Below, piece after piece: positions 8,466 to 17,440 of a stretch of DNA of 64,000 bases. The notes beneath the pieces were generated by a model. The model made no database searches. It saw nothing but the letters and a program-made list of their open reading frames with translations, and was not told where the DNA came from. Positions within the stretch are counted from its first letter, which is position 1; every line of letters begins with the position of its first letter. Made by a program: the position numbers and the translations under genes. The stretch spans positions 62,001-126,000 of the forward strand of contig NZ_JARVSF010000015.1 in assembly GCF_030209355.1 (NCBI RefSeq). The letters are read 5' to 3'. The DNA comes from Pseudarthrobacter sp. fls2-241-R2A-127. Lineage in GTDB: Bacteria > Actinomycetota > Actinomycetes > Actinomycetales > Micrococcaceae.

Positions 8466-8932
8466 GGTCAGTCCTTGCCTCATCGCAGCTCTTTGCGATA
8501 TTCGCACGCAGATTGCGAGAACCGCAATCATTGATTGCAGAACTGCTGGTCACCGGCTACTTACGGCCGCCCGTTCAGGCCCTCTGCGGAACTCACTCGC
8601 GGCATTCATTGGCATCCTGACATCAAGATGAATCTGCAGGTCAGGCACAGATTAGGGGAGAGCCTCAATACGTTCCCCGAAAGCTCACGATGTGCACGAT
8701 TCGCACTTAGAGTCATTACAGCTTTACATAAGATCCGATATCGGCTTTTAAAGCACGGGAGTGGAAGTGGATGCGAGAACTCCCGCCTCATGACGAATCT
8801 GACGTTTCCGCAGGTCAGCCGGGCTTTGCCCGGGGCGCGCATTCTTCACGCCACGACTGAATTTGCCCTCGGATCGCTTATGGCTATAGGTTTCCTGCAT
8901 CTAATGCATGTTTCCATGGTTTAGGGGTTGCA
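8466..8932. promoter_or_regulatory. shared centre between two divergent recombinase modules
   Basis: No gene is seen in these 467 bases, which separate the two recombinase start codons and must hold both promoters. Near the left gene lies a dense set of small repeats (8494-8538, listed separately). Near the right gene is TGCAT-CTA-ATGCA (8896-8908), flanked by two TTTCC copies. Such a centre could contain operators for the two HTH proteins and/or the crossover sites of the recombinases. Confidence 0.5.
8494..8538. repeat. cluster of inverted and direct repeats upstream of the left recombinase
   Basis: Three perfect inverted repeats sit within 45 bases: TGCGA-TAT-TCGCA (8494-8506), ATTGCG-AGAAC-CGCAAT (8512-8528) and GCAATCA-T-TGATTGC (8524-8538). 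The motif GATTGC also recurs directly at 8511 and 8533, followed by near-identical GAGAAC / AGAAC. Overlapping symmetrical sites like these are usual for repressor operators or recombinase core and arm sites. Which one applies is not visible. Confidence 0.6.
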
Positions 8933-10057
8933 GTGAGTGGTGCCGTTCCGGGTTTTGTCCCGAGGATGCTGGTGGATCCGGATGTTGGGCTGTTCAGGGC
9001 CGACGAGCGTGTTTTCACTGCCATGCTGGATGGCTGGCGGGCGCAGATGCTGGCCCGTGGGCTCACGACGGACACCATCAAGCAGCGCTGCCAGCTGCTG
9101 GAGCGTTTTCAGCGCTTTACGGGTGAATTTCCGTGGCAATGGCGTCCGGCAGACGTCGATGATTTCCTGGCCGGACTGCGTTCCGGTGAGAAGCCGATCA
9201 GCCTGAAGACGTTGCGCTCGTACAGCAACGCTGTGGCGATGTTCTGCTCCTACCTGACCCATCCGGGCTATGGGTGGGGCGAGTTCTGCGAACGGACTTT
9301 CGGTGATATTCCAAGCCAGATCTGCTTCGAGTGGAACATGCCACGGCACACCACCGATGATGCCGTCCCGGCGAAGAAGCGCTCATTCACCAAGGCGGAA
9401 CTGCAGCGGCTGTTCGACTACATCGATGACCTCGTCGACCGGGAATACGCCGCCGGCAGTAAGCGCTGGCTGCCCCTGTTCCGCGACTCGGTGGCGTTCA
9501 AGGTCTGTTATGCCTACGGGCTTCGCCGGCGTGAAATGACCATGCTGGACCTGGAGGACTTCGGCCCGAACCCTCACGTCAGCGACTACGGCCGGTTCGG
9601 GGCAGTCCAGGTTCGGTTTGCCAAGGGCACCGCGGGCTCAGGACCCAGACGGCGCACCGTGTTGACCGTGCCGGAGTTCGACTGGGTCGTGGACCAGCTC
9701 AAGACATGGACATCCGGTGGATTGCGGCAGCAGTTCCCCACCGCAGAACGGTCCTCGGCGCTTTGGCCGAGTGAGCGTGGCGCCCGGATGTCCCTGGGCT
9801 CGTTCGGGGATGCGTTCGCCGCTGCACGGGATGCCGCCGGCCTGCCCCAAGAGCTGGGCCTCCATTGCCTCAGGCATTCCTACGTGACCCACCTGATCGA
9901 AGCCGGCTACGACGCAGCATTCGTGCAGACGCAGGTCGGCCACTCCTACGCCTCAACCACCGGGCTCTACACCTCGGTATCGTCGGACTTCAAGCAGAAA
10001 ACCGTGCAGCAGATGATTGCACGCCGCATCGCGAACTTGGAGGACCCAGATGCCTGA
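8933..10057 (+). CDS. right recombinase module, gene 1: tyrosine recombinase
   Basis: 374 residues from GTG 8933, preceded by AGGGG. The order is the same as in the left module recombinase: an N-terminal core-binding domain (LTTDTIKQRCQLLERF, KTLRSYSNAVAMFCSYL), then the catalytic domain with Arg in YGLRRREMTML, His-x-x-Arg in LHCLRHSYVTHL, the second His in VGHSYASTT and the nucleophile Tyr in GLYTS. All active-site residues are present, so the enzyme should be active. The two recombinases share motifs throughout but differ at most positions, so this is an old duplication, not a recent one. The stop overlaps the start of the next gene. Confidence 0.9.
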   Translation: MSGAVPGFVPRMLVDPDVGLFRADERVFTAMLDGWRAQMLARGLTTDTIKQRCQLLERFQRFTGEFPWQWRPADVDDFLAGLRSGEKPISLKTLRSYSNAVAMFCSYLTHPGYGWGEFCERTFGDIPSQICFEWNMPRHTTDDAVPAKKRSFTKAELQRLFDYIDDLVDREYAAGSKRWLPLFRDSVAFKVCYAYGLRRREMTMLDLEDFGPNPHVSDYGRFGAVQVRFAKGTAGSGPRRRTVLTVPEFDWVVDQLKTWTSGGLRQQFPTAERSSALWPSERGARMSLGSFGDAFAAARDAAGLPQELGLHCLRHSYVTHLIEAGYDAAFVQTQVGHSYASTTGLYTSVSSDFKQKTVQQMIARRIANLEDPDA

Positions 10058-10400
10058 ACAGCGCCGGATCGGCTACCGCTGGAACCTGCGAGCCCTGATG
10101 GCAAAACAGAACCTCTGGAAGACCACCGAACTGATGCCACTCCTGAAATCCCGTGGCATCAACCTCTCCGAAAGCCAGGTCTACAGGCTGGTCACCTCCA
10201 CGCCGGAGCGCATTCCGGCCAGGACATTCGCCGCGCTCTGCGACATCCTCAACTGCACACCCAACGACTTGTTCGAACCATTCGTCGAAATGCGCGCCGC
10301 AGCGACAGCCAACGCCCCCAAGCGCAGCGAAGACCTCGGCATCCAACCAGGCAACCCGATCGCACGACGCGTCCGACTCGTCGCTCCCGAAGACGGGTGA
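10050..10400 (+). CDS. right recombinase module, gene 2: Cro/C1-type HTH protein
   Basis: 116 residues from ATG 10050, which overlaps the recombinase stop by 8 bases; a longer frame upstream lies wholly inside the recombinase gene. It has the same layout as the left module HTH protein: WNLRALMAKQN, a recognition helix near LSESQVYRLVT, then LCDILNCTPNDLF, all Cro/C1 family features. The tail is basic (ARRVRLVAPEDG). It is coupled by the GTGA overlap to the zinc-ribbon gene. A regulator or accessory recombination factor is the likeliest role. Confidence 0.82.
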   Translation: MPEQRRIGYRWNLRALMAKQNLWKTTELMPLLKSRGINLSESQVYRLVTSTPERIPARTFAALCDILNCTPNDLFEPFVEMRAAATANAPKRSEDLGIQPGNPIARRVRLVAPEDG

Positions 10401-11869
10401 GTAGGCCACGCAAAGCAGAGGACCCCATCCGCTGGCCAGTCCCCTGCGGCCGCTGCGGCCAGCACCACCAAACCGTCGCTCGATGGCCCGACGGCGGAGT
10501 CTGCGGCTACTGCTACCAGCAAGCCAAACGCACTCGTGGCACCTGCGCCTGCGGCCACGAAGGCGTCCTGCCCGGAATTATCGATGACCAACCTGCCTGC
10601 CGTCGATGCTCAGGCGTCCGGCTCAACATAGACTGCGAGAGCTGCGGAGCAGAAGACGAACTCCACAGCGGCGGCCGCTGCTGGAGCTGCGTCCTCGCCA
10701 CGATTGTTGACGGCCTCCTCACGGACCCATCCCGGGGAATCATGGCCTCCGAGCTCATTCCGCTCGCCACGGCACTGAAGTCGATGAAACGCGCCAACAG
10801 CGGCATCACCTGGATACAGCAAAAGCACGTCACCGCTTTCCTCCGAAACCTCGCCGCCACACCAAAGATCACGCATGAAAGCTTCGATGGATTGCCCGAC
10901 TCGCGGACCCGCGAATACGTCCGCGGCCTCCTCACCGAACATGGCGTGCTGCCCCGCCGCGACGAACTCCGCACCCGTTACGAGAACTGGTCAGCACAGG
11001 CCTTAGACCGGGTCAGCAACCCTGAGAACCGTGACATCATCCGCCGCTACATCCGCTGGCATCACCTACGCCGGATGAACCAGATGGACGAAGTCACCCG
11101 CGGCACTTTCCTGCGTGCCAAGCAGCAAGTGACAGTCGCCATCGATCTGCTCAACTGGCTCACCAACCACGGCACCAACCTGGCCGGGCTGACCCAGGCT
11201 CATCTCGACCTATGGCAGGCAGAAGGACCTACCACCAGGCGGATCGCTGAACATTTCCTGAAATGGGCCATCAAGGCCAAGGCCGCTCCTGCAGGACTGG
11301 CTATCATCCCGCATCGTCGGGGAACGAGCCCCAAACTCGACAAGTCAGGACAGGATGAAGCACTCAACCGCGTGTTCCAGGCCGGTGGACAAATTGAAGC
11401 ACGCGATCAGGCCGCCGCGATCCTCATCCTCGTCTTCGGGCAACAGGCCGAAAACATAGCGCGCCTAACCTGGGATGACGTGACCGTCACCGAAGAACTG
11501 GTCACCATCCAGCTGGGAACGATCCAGATCGCACTGCCTGAGCCCTTAGATGCGCCCTGGCGGGAACTCGCCGCAAACCCCGGCCACAACCTGACCGCCT
11601 CGCACCCGAACACCAACTGGGTATTCCGCGGAACCTCACCCGGCCGGCACATCCACCCAGGACACCTCACAACACGCCTCAGCAAGCTATTCAGCACCCG
11701 AGCCGCGCGACTCGGAACTCTCCACGAGCTCACCAAACTTGCACCCGTGGCCATCATCGCCGACACCCTCGGCTACTCCCCTACAACCATCGAACGCCAC
11801 GCTACCGACTCAGCAGCCGCCTACGCCCAATACATCTCAGCCGTGCGCGGCGCTGTTACAAGCAGATGA
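10397..11869 (+). CDS. right recombinase module, gene 3: triple zinc-ribbon, tyrosine-less recombinase-fold protein
   Basis: 490 residues from GTG 10397 (GTGA overlap with the HTH stop). Residues about 15-95 hold six cysteine pairs (CGRC, CGYC, CACG, CRRC, CESC, CWSC), probably three zinc ribbons. A helical middle follows, then from about 290 a region like a tyrosine-recombinase catalytic domain (NIARLTWDDV; GRHIHPGHLTTRL; DTLGYSPTTIERHA). At the place of the active tyrosine both this protein and its left-module relative have His, and the His-x-x-Arg box is not clear. It is probably a DNA-binding partner that no longer cuts DNA. The gene is intact, unlike the left copy. Confidence 0.75.
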   Translation: MSRPRKAEDPIRWPVPCGRCGQHHQTVARWPDGGVCGYCYQQAKRTRGTCACGHEGVLPGIIDDQPACRRCSGVRLNIDCESCGAEDELHSGGRCWSCVLATIVDGLLTDPSRGIMASELIPLATALKSMKRANSGITWIQQKHVTAFLRNLAATPKITHESFDGLPDSRTREYVRGLLTEHGVLPRRDELRTRYENWSAQALDRVSNPENRDIIRRYIRWHHLRRMNQMDEVTRGTFLRAKQQVTVAIDLLNWLTNHGTNLAGLTQAHLDLWQAEGPTTRRIAEHFLKWAIKAKAAPAGLAIIPHRRGTSPKLDKSGQDEALNRVFQAGGQIEARDQAAAILILVFGQQAENIARLTWDDVTVTEELVTIQLGTIQIALPEPLDAPWRELAANPGHNLTASHPNTNWVFRGTSPGRHIHPGHLTTRLSKLFSTRAARLGTLHELTKLAPVAIIADTLGYSPTTIERHATDSAAAYAQYISAVRGAVTSR

Positions 11870-12041
11870 GACTGATCAGTTCAGAGACACTCTGCCAATC
11901 GGACGAACACACTGCAGAGCTACTTCTACTCCCGGCCCACGAATACCCGTGCATGCCAGTTCAAATCGGACGGGGGAGAGCCGTAAAAGAGGCACTTTCC
12001 TGCCCGTTTTTCATGGAGTTTCCGGGCGCAGGTTCCCAGCG

Positions 12042-12692
12042 TCAGAACAATTCAGCCAGCGACCAGTTCACGTCGGCAATGTCAAGAAAGGCCGGGTCAA
12101 AAGGCTCAGTGGAGCCGGTCATATCGGCCACCCAGGCAGAGTACTCGTCATGGTCATGATGAGACGAGTCAGCCAAGGCGTCCATAACCTCTTCATATCC
12201 CGGCAATCCGCCAGAGTCCTCCAACGGGCCGCGTCGGGCGCCGTCGACCAGCCGGGCCGGCGGCGCGCCTTCGTCCGCCGGCCGTTGGGACACCATCTCG
12301 AGCCGGTGAAGCCAGCTGTCACCAAAGTCGTACTCGTAAAAGGCCACTCCGGAGCCCAGCACGAACAGCTGCGCCAGGGAGAGATCCTCCTCGGCTCTGT
12401 CGTCCGGATCAAGGCACTCCTGCTTAGGGAGCCACTGCAGGTCATCCGGAATCTCGCCGTCGACCGGCCGCAGCCGCACAAAAGGCTCCAAGGCTGTAAA
12501 CCTGTGCAGGTGCATGTCCTCCCAATCAAAGGCCGTCTGAAGGACCCGGTGGACCTGATCCAGCGTCATGGTGCTTCGGATCTCGAGCTGGCGCCAGATC
12601 GCAGGGTCGCTGTCGACGAGCTCGACACGGATCTCCAGGAACGCGTCACGTCCCAATCCAATGCCAGCCTGAGATTCGCCCATGCAGCCCAT
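12042..12692 (-). CDS. plasmid pRiA4b ORF-3 family protein
   Basis: 216 residues. It matches the pRiA4b ORF-3 (IS1096-TnpR-like) fold: IRVELVDSDPAIWRQLEI at the start, LDQVHRVLQTAFDWEDMHLH, then YEYDFGDSWLHRLEM, the most recognisable motif of the family. The C-terminal half (LPGYEEVMDALAD and on) is the usual helical end. Function is unknown; the family is common on plasmids and next to mobile elements, in line with the recombinase modules just upstream. No signal peptide. It stands alone on its strand. Confidence 0.85.
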   Translation of the reverse strand: MGCMGESQAGIGLGRDAFLEIRVELVDSDPAIWRQLEIRSTMTLDQVHRVLQTAFDWEDMHLHRFTALEPFVRLRPVDGEIPDDLQWLPKQECLDPDDRAEEDLSLAQLFVLGSGVAFYEYDFGDSWLHRLEMVSQRPADEGAPPARLVDGARRGPLEDSGGLPGYEEVMDALADSSHHDHDEYSAWVADMTGSTEPFDPAFLDIADVNWSLAELF

Positions 12693-12909
12693 TCTTACAG
12701 GCCTCGCAGCTCTACTCGTAAGACAGGGCGGCCTCTCCCCTGTCGAAGCTGTAGCTTGACGAAATCTTAATTATCGGCTCTTAAAAATGCTTGGGGAGCA
12801 GCCTAAAAGTGGAGTCCGGCGGGGCCAGCGCTGTAAAAGAGCCATACAGCAACGGGAATAATCGAGGACGGGTCAGACGCCGCTGGTAGGTCGTGAGCTG
12901 ATACCCGGA

Positions 12910-13746
12910 TCAAGACCGACTGTGGGCTGCCGCAGCTAGCAGCATTTCAGCGGTGCGGTCTGGCTCCGTCAGCATCAGGTCGTGACCAGCATCTATGAGC
13001 CAAGCGCGGGACTTTTCTTCGTCTGTGATCATCCCGGCCATCGTGAGTCCTTCTGCAGTCTTGTGTGTGTAGATATCAGTTCGAGGGATGGAAGCGAGCA
13101 CTTCCGAGTTCTCGATGTGCAGCCGGTCGATGAAAGTTTTCCATGGATGAGGTGTCAGGTGCTGCTGCGCCCAAGCCACATCTCTCGGCTCTAACAGCCC
13201 GAGGAAGGTAAACGTATCTCCGTCGGGGTAGAGATTTACTGTGACACCATCGACCACTCGAGGCTTGGATACAGCGGGGACATGCTTTATTAGCGGCTGC
13301 GCCTCGATGAGGCTCTGCCCGGGCTGAGGATGAACGGCGTCCAGATACACCAAATGCCTGATGCGTTCGGGGACGCGGTCCGCCACGCCGGTTATCACCA
13401 TTCCTGCGTAGCTGTGGCCGACCAAAACGACGTCTTGTAACCTCTGGTCGCGCAGGAAGTTGACGACGTCAACAATATGGGTCTGCAAACCCGTTTCGCG
13501 AGAAAGTTCACCACGCCGTTCTCCGACCCCAGGCAAGGTAACGGCGTGCACCGTTCGCCCTTGCGCTTCCAAGATTTTTTGTACCTGGTCATAACTCGCG
13601 GCAGGATGGCCGGCGCCTGGGACGAGTACATATGTGGCAGTGTCTTTCAGCACATCCGCATCCTGGTTCTGGTACTCCGCGAAATGATTAACGGACTCTT
13701 TGCCGTGGTGCGTGGTCTCCGGAAGCTCTGCAAGCTGCTTGCTCAT
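12910..13746 (-). CDS. alpha/beta hydrolase, EstC-like esterase
   Basis: 278 residues with a complete alpha/beta-hydrolase core. The oxyanion region is YVLVPGAGHPAASY, the nucleophile elbow is LVGHSYAGMV (serine), the strand with the acid is HLVYLDAVHP, and the catalytic His is in IDAGHDLMLTEPD. The closest type I know is the EstC/salicylate-esterase-like group that hydrolyses small esters. The first 40 residues are hydrophilic and lack a signal peptide. The gene starts 18 bases after the TetR gene stop, on the same strand, so the two form an operon and the regulator probably controls its own neighbour. Confidence 0.85.
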   Translation of the reverse strand: MSKQLAELPETTHHGKESVNHFAEYQNQDADVLKDTATYVLVPGAGHPAASYDQVQKILEAQGRTVHAVTLPGVGERRGELSRETGLQTHIVDVVNFLRDQRLQDVVLVGHSYAGMVITGVADRVPERIRHLVYLDAVHPQPGQSLIEAQPLIKHVPAVSKPRVVDGVTVNLYPDGDTFTFLGLLEPRDVAWAQQHLTPHPWKTFIDRLHIENSEVLASIPRTDIYTHKTAEGLTMAGMITDEEKSRAWLIDAGHDLMLTEPDRTAEMLLAAAAHSRS

Positions 13747-13764
13747 AATTGTTCTCTCCTGACG

Positions 13765-14463
13765 TCACGCTGAAGACGATGAAGTTGCACGGTCATAAGG
13801 AGGCAGACCCGAAGCCGGCCGGATGCTTTCCCGCAGCCGAGGACCGCCTTCTGATTGCGCGGGTTCCACACCTTGGTCTGAGACTCCGAGATGACGAAGT
13901 AAGTAGGCGAATGCGCCCCGGACGTCGATCGTTTTGTCGTAGAGCCACTGCATCTGCAATCCGTCGAACGCTGCGGCGAGCAGCGCTGCCGCGATGGCCG
14001 GGTCGGCGTCGCTTGGGAATTCTCCTCGCTCCTGCATGGCTGAGAGTGCCGTCGACGCAACCTCCCGGAATGACGCGTATCGCCGCTCAATTTCCGCGTG
14101 AGCGATATGCCCTTCCTCCGTCGCCTCGGTCGCCAGACTGAGAAGCAGTTGGCTGATGCCGGGCTCTCGAACGCTAGCCCAGAGGGCCTCGGTGCTGCGT
14201 TGCGCGAAGTTGTAAGAGAAGTCAGCGTGCTCCGAGTCCACTTGGATTGCAAGCACCTCCGCGTGGTGACGAAGGATCTCCACGTAGAGCGCGTCCTTCG
14301 ACCCGAAGTAGTGGAGCAGGCCGTTTTGACTGAGGCCTACGGCATCGGCGAGCTGCTTCACGGTGGCGCCGCTGTAGCCCTCGCGCGCGATTACCTCAAG
14401 GGCTTTGTCAAGAATTTGGGCGCGCTTGACGACGCCTTTCGCATAAGGTCCTCGTGTTGCCAT
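13765..14463 (-). CDS. TetR/AcrR family transcriptional regulator
   Basis: 232 residues from ATG 14463; an ATG at 14508 is in frame but adds 15 non-conserved residues. The N-terminal DNA-binding domain is typical: RAQILDKALEVIAREGYSG, TVKQLADAVGLSQNGLLHYF with the recognition helix, then GSKDALYVEIL. The rest is a helical ligand-binding domain with a Ser-rich end. It is divergent from the large hydrolase gene at 14873 and upstream of the esterase gene. A 7-base inverted repeat with a 20-base spacer (14475-14508) lies over its start region and could be its operator. The inducer is unknown; an ester or lactone is a guess from the two hydrolase neighbours. Confidence 0.88.
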   Translation of the reverse strand: MATRGPYAKGVVKRAQILDKALEVIAREGYSGATVKQLADAVGLSQNGLLHYFGSKDALYVEILRHHAEVLAIQVDSEHADFSYNFAQRSTEALWASVREPGISQLLLSLATEATEEGHIAHAEIERRYASFREVASTALSAMQERGEFPSDADPAIAAALLAAAFDGLQMQWLYDKTIDVRGAFAYLLRHLGVSDQGVEPAQSEGGPRLRESIRPASGLPPYDRATSSSSA

Positions 14464-14474
14464 AACAGCATGAT

Positions 14475-14508
14475 ATGCGGTTTTCGTTTGCGGCACTAAA
14501 TACCGCAT
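14475..14508. promoter_or_regulatory. inverted repeat, possible TetR operator
   Basis: ATGCGGT (14475-14481) and ACCGCAT (14502-14508) form a perfect 7-base inverted repeat with a 20-base gap, just upstream of the preferred start of the TetR gene. The spacing is wider than usual for one TetR dimer, so two half-operators or chance remain possible. Confidence 0.35.
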
Positions 14509-14872
14509 GTCATACTCTTTTTAGCCGACCGTTGTGACCTAACAGTTATTAGTGCCGGGCATGTCGAAACATCACACTCCGACGGGAGCTCGCCATGAGC
14601 CAAACACGGGCTTCCGGCCGGAGTCGAAGCCGAAGGGCAGTCGGGAGTTCGTTCTTGATCTCGCCGACGGGCCGGGACCCCTGCCCCGCGTGTCCACGGT
14701 CCGTCCTTACCTACAGTGGTTCGGCCTCCCACCGTCGCTGTTACTGAACTGCGGTCACCATGGTAGGCACCCTGTTGCCCAGCAACTTTCAGATGCGTGA
14801 GTTCGGACCTGGCGTCACCGGGGCGAAAGCGCACGTCGACGATTCGAGCAATGCAAACAAAGGAGCAGAACG
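14509..14872. other. 364-base intergenic stretch
   Basis: This is the divergent gap between the TetR gene and the large hydrolase gene. It should hold the promoter of the hydrolase; its ribosome site AAAGGAG is at the right end. A frame from 14552 gives 82 residues without recognisable features, and I do not regard it as a gene. No strong repeat is seen. Confidence 0.4.
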
Positions 14873-16921
14873 ATGACTACCGATAGGACGATGAGTGCAG
14901 ACGGGGCTACCGGCCTGGCCGGCCTGTGCGCCGTCAGGTGGAAGGGGCAGACCGCAGATGATCTGTTTGCCAGCCCGTTCGTGGACGTCGACGAGTGGCG
15001 GGATACGCCGGTGCCGCATCGTTACGTCCATGGGGGATTTGAGGGCACCGACACCTTGTTCTCGTACTATTTTCCGAGCGAGGATGCCTACGAGGGGCGG
15101 TTTTTCCAGCATGTCACTCCAGTGCCGCAGAGCGAAAACTTAGCCCCGACTGTTGTAGGCGCGCACAACAAGATCGCGTTCGCGGTGGACTCCGGCGCCT
15201 ACTTCGTCGAGACGAACGGCGGAGGTCCCCACGCAGCCAACCCCTTGTCGGGGCTGGACTCCACGATTGGCGCATTCCGGGCTAATGCCGCCGCTGCCCG
15301 TTTCTCTCGCGAGGTTGCAGGGCACGTCTATGAGCGCGAGCACCGGCCGTTCGGCTACCTTTATGGAGGTAGCGGTGGTGCTTACCGCACGATGGGGGCC
15401 TCGGAGAACACCACGGACGTTTGGGACGGATTCGTGCCCTACGTTCCCGGCAGCCCGATGTCGATTCCCAGCGTGTTCAGTGTCCGGATGCACGCTCAGC
15501 GCGTCCTCCGGGACGTGCTTCCCGCGATAGTTGCCGCGTACGACGTCGGAGGTGATCCTTCATCTCTCCAGTTGACCGCCGATGAGGCCGCTGCTCTCTC
15601 AGAGGCGACGCGGATGGGTTTCCCGCCGCGGTCGTGGTTCGGGTGGGAAACGATGGGGATGCACGCGTTCAGCGTTCTCTTTCCCGCAGTGATGGCCGCC
15701 GATCCTACCTACGCTGAAGAGTTTTGGAACGCCGAGGGGTATCTCGGCGCCGATCCGACGTCCTCCGTTCACCGCGACCGGGTACAGGTCGACACCTCGA
15801 TTACCGAACTGCTCGCCGCCGCTCCCGCCGACGGACTGGAAACCAATGCGGGCGGCGTTGACGAGTCGTTCCTGCACGCCGCATCCGTTGGGCAGACGGT
15901 CTCCGCTATTCGACTGGCTTGTGCCCCGGCGGGTCCCTTGCTCGGGGCGGAACTCGTCGTGCGAAGCGGGACGTTGGCCGGCGAGGTCATTCGCCTCTCG
16001 GCCGTCCGGGGCGATGTTGCCACGCTCGAGGCCGGTCAGGACGCTATCATCGCCGGCTTGGCAGCAGGCGATGGAGTTACCCTCGACAACTCGCGTTTTC
16101 TTGCAGTGCAGACCTACCACCGCCATCAGGTTCCCGGGGCCGATTACACGGTCTGGGATCAGTTCCGCGACACGGACGGCGCTCCCCTTTATCCTCAACG
16201 GCCAACGCTGCTCGGACCGATGTTCACCGAGCGCACCGCAGGCGCGTTGCCAACCGGGCGGATAACGGGCAAGGTCATAGTCGTAGCCTGCCTGCTCGAC
16301 CGCGAAGCCTTCCCCTGGCAGGCAGACTGGTACCGTTCACGCGTCGCCGAGTATCTCGGGGACGAATCGGGCGAACGGTTCCGCCTGTGGTACATCGACA
16401 ACGCCTTACATGGCGACGCCGACCGTCAGGAGTTCCCCGACCGCAGCGTTGATTATGTTGGCGCTCTGGAGGCTGCTCTCCGGCAGCTCGCGGCATGGGT
16501 GGAGCGGGGAATTTCACCGTCTCCCGACTCGGAATATCAGGTTATCGACGGCCAGATCGTCCTCCGCGAAGGGGGTCGAGACGCCGGTGGCATTCAGCCG
16601 GTTGCGAGCCTCACCCTCAACGGCTCGACGAGTGCCGAGGTGAGCGCCGGTCACCCGGTTTGCATTCGCCTCGACGTCAAGGCCCCAACGCCCGGAGTAG
16701 TCGTGGAGGTCGTCTCGGACATCTTCGCGGCACGTCAGACGGCGGAGCCAATCGCCATTGAGCCTGCTCCCGCCATCACCATTGAGCAGGAGCGAGCTTT
16801 TCACACACCGGGAACATACTTCCTGTCTGCCCGCGTCACCGCTCAGATGGAAGGCGAGGCCTCCTCGTCACATGCTCGCGTGCAGAACATCGTTCGTGCG
16901 CGACTCACGGTTACCGAATGA
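14873..16921 (+). CDS. large alpha/beta-hydrolase-like protein (682 aa)
   Basis: 682 residues from ATG 14873, with AAAGGAG 8 bases before it. A nucleophile-elbow-like motif, GYLYGGSGGAYRTMG, lies near residue 165, and a possible catalytic-His region, DNALHGDADR, near 505. These suggest an alpha/beta hydrolase with large insertions, as in tannase/feruloyl-esterase relatives. The residues after about 540 form a beta-rich domain (ASLTLNGSTSAEVSAGHPV). There is no signal peptide, so it is probably intracellular. The divergent TetR gene may control it. I cannot name the family or substrate with confidence. Confidence 0.6.
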   Translation: MTTDRTMSADGATGLAGLCAVRWKGQTADDLFASPFVDVDEWRDTPVPHRYVHGGFEGTDTLFSYYFPSEDAYEGRFFQHVTPVPQSENLAPTVVGAHNKIAFAVDSGAYFVETNGGGPHAANPLSGLDSTIGAFRANAAAARFSREVAGHVYEREHRPFGYLYGGSGGAYRTMGASENTTDVWDGFVPYVPGSPMSIPSVFSVRMHAQRVLRDVLPAIVAAYDVGGDPSSLQLTADEAAALSEATRMGFPPRSWFGWETMGMHAFSVLFPAVMAADPTYAEEFWNAEGYLGADPTSSVHRDRVQVDTSITELLAAAPADGLETNAGGVDESFLHAASVGQTVSAIRLACAPAGPLLGAELVVRSGTLAGEVIRLSAVRGDVATLEAGQDAIIAGLAAGDGVTLDNSRFLAVQTYHRHQVPGADYTVWDQFRDTDGAPLYPQRPTLLGPMFTERTAGALPTGRITGKVIVVACLLDREAFPWQADWYRSRVAEYLGDESGERFRLWYIDNALHGDADRQEFPDRSVDYVGALEAALRQLAAWVERGISPSPDSEYQVIDGQIVLREGGRDAGGIQPVASLTLNGSTSAEVSAGHPVCIRLDVKAPTPGVVVEVVSDIFAARQTAEPIAIEPAPAITIEQERAFHTPGTYFLSARVTAQMEGEASSSHARVQNIVRARLTVTE

Positions 16922-17440
16922 GGGCAGCATCAGGCCAGACTCGACAAAACCTCCAGGACCTTCGCAGCATCACGTCGACGCCGAACCGGCTGCTCTGCGA
17001 AGACCACATCACCACAAAACGAATCTAGAAGGAGTTGCACATTGAGGTCAGCGCGTTTCGCACTATTAGCCGCCCTGGACCGGTTGTCGTGGTTCGGAAG
17101 GCCGGCCCATGGTTCGCGTTGGGGGAAGATAGGTGTCCGGACGAAGACCAGCCGAACCGCGTCTAGGCAAAGAACCGTGACAAGCCAATGACCCGGGATG
17201 GATGAGAGGCGTAGCGCACGGCGGACTAAACCAACGCCATCAGCTGGTTCCCCTCCCCCGGTTGACACTGTTCCATCCGGCGAAAGTTCGGAATCTGCTG
17301 AGTTCATTGTTCCGTCATCGCCAACCACCCAGGATGTACGGAGTGCTGTAGCGCAGCCCAGGGCGATGGGCACGTGCAGGCCTTGGTAGGCAGGTTGGCG
17401 CGACGCAAGTACCTCTCCACAAAGCACCTCTCCCCTCGGT
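16922..17440. other. 519-base stretch without a convincing gene
   Basis: On the minus strand a frame stays open here but reads without motifs and runs on from a decayed transporter gene to its right. On the plus strand nothing is convincing. It is probably the rest of the pseudogene or filler left by a rearrangement. Confidence 0.4.

Noticed and set aside
5440..12045. Loosely similar CCGTTTT...GGGCG stretches at the outer ends of the two recombinase modules
   Set aside because: The match is short and interrupted and has direct instead of inverted orientation; I cannot call it terminal repeats or attachment sites.
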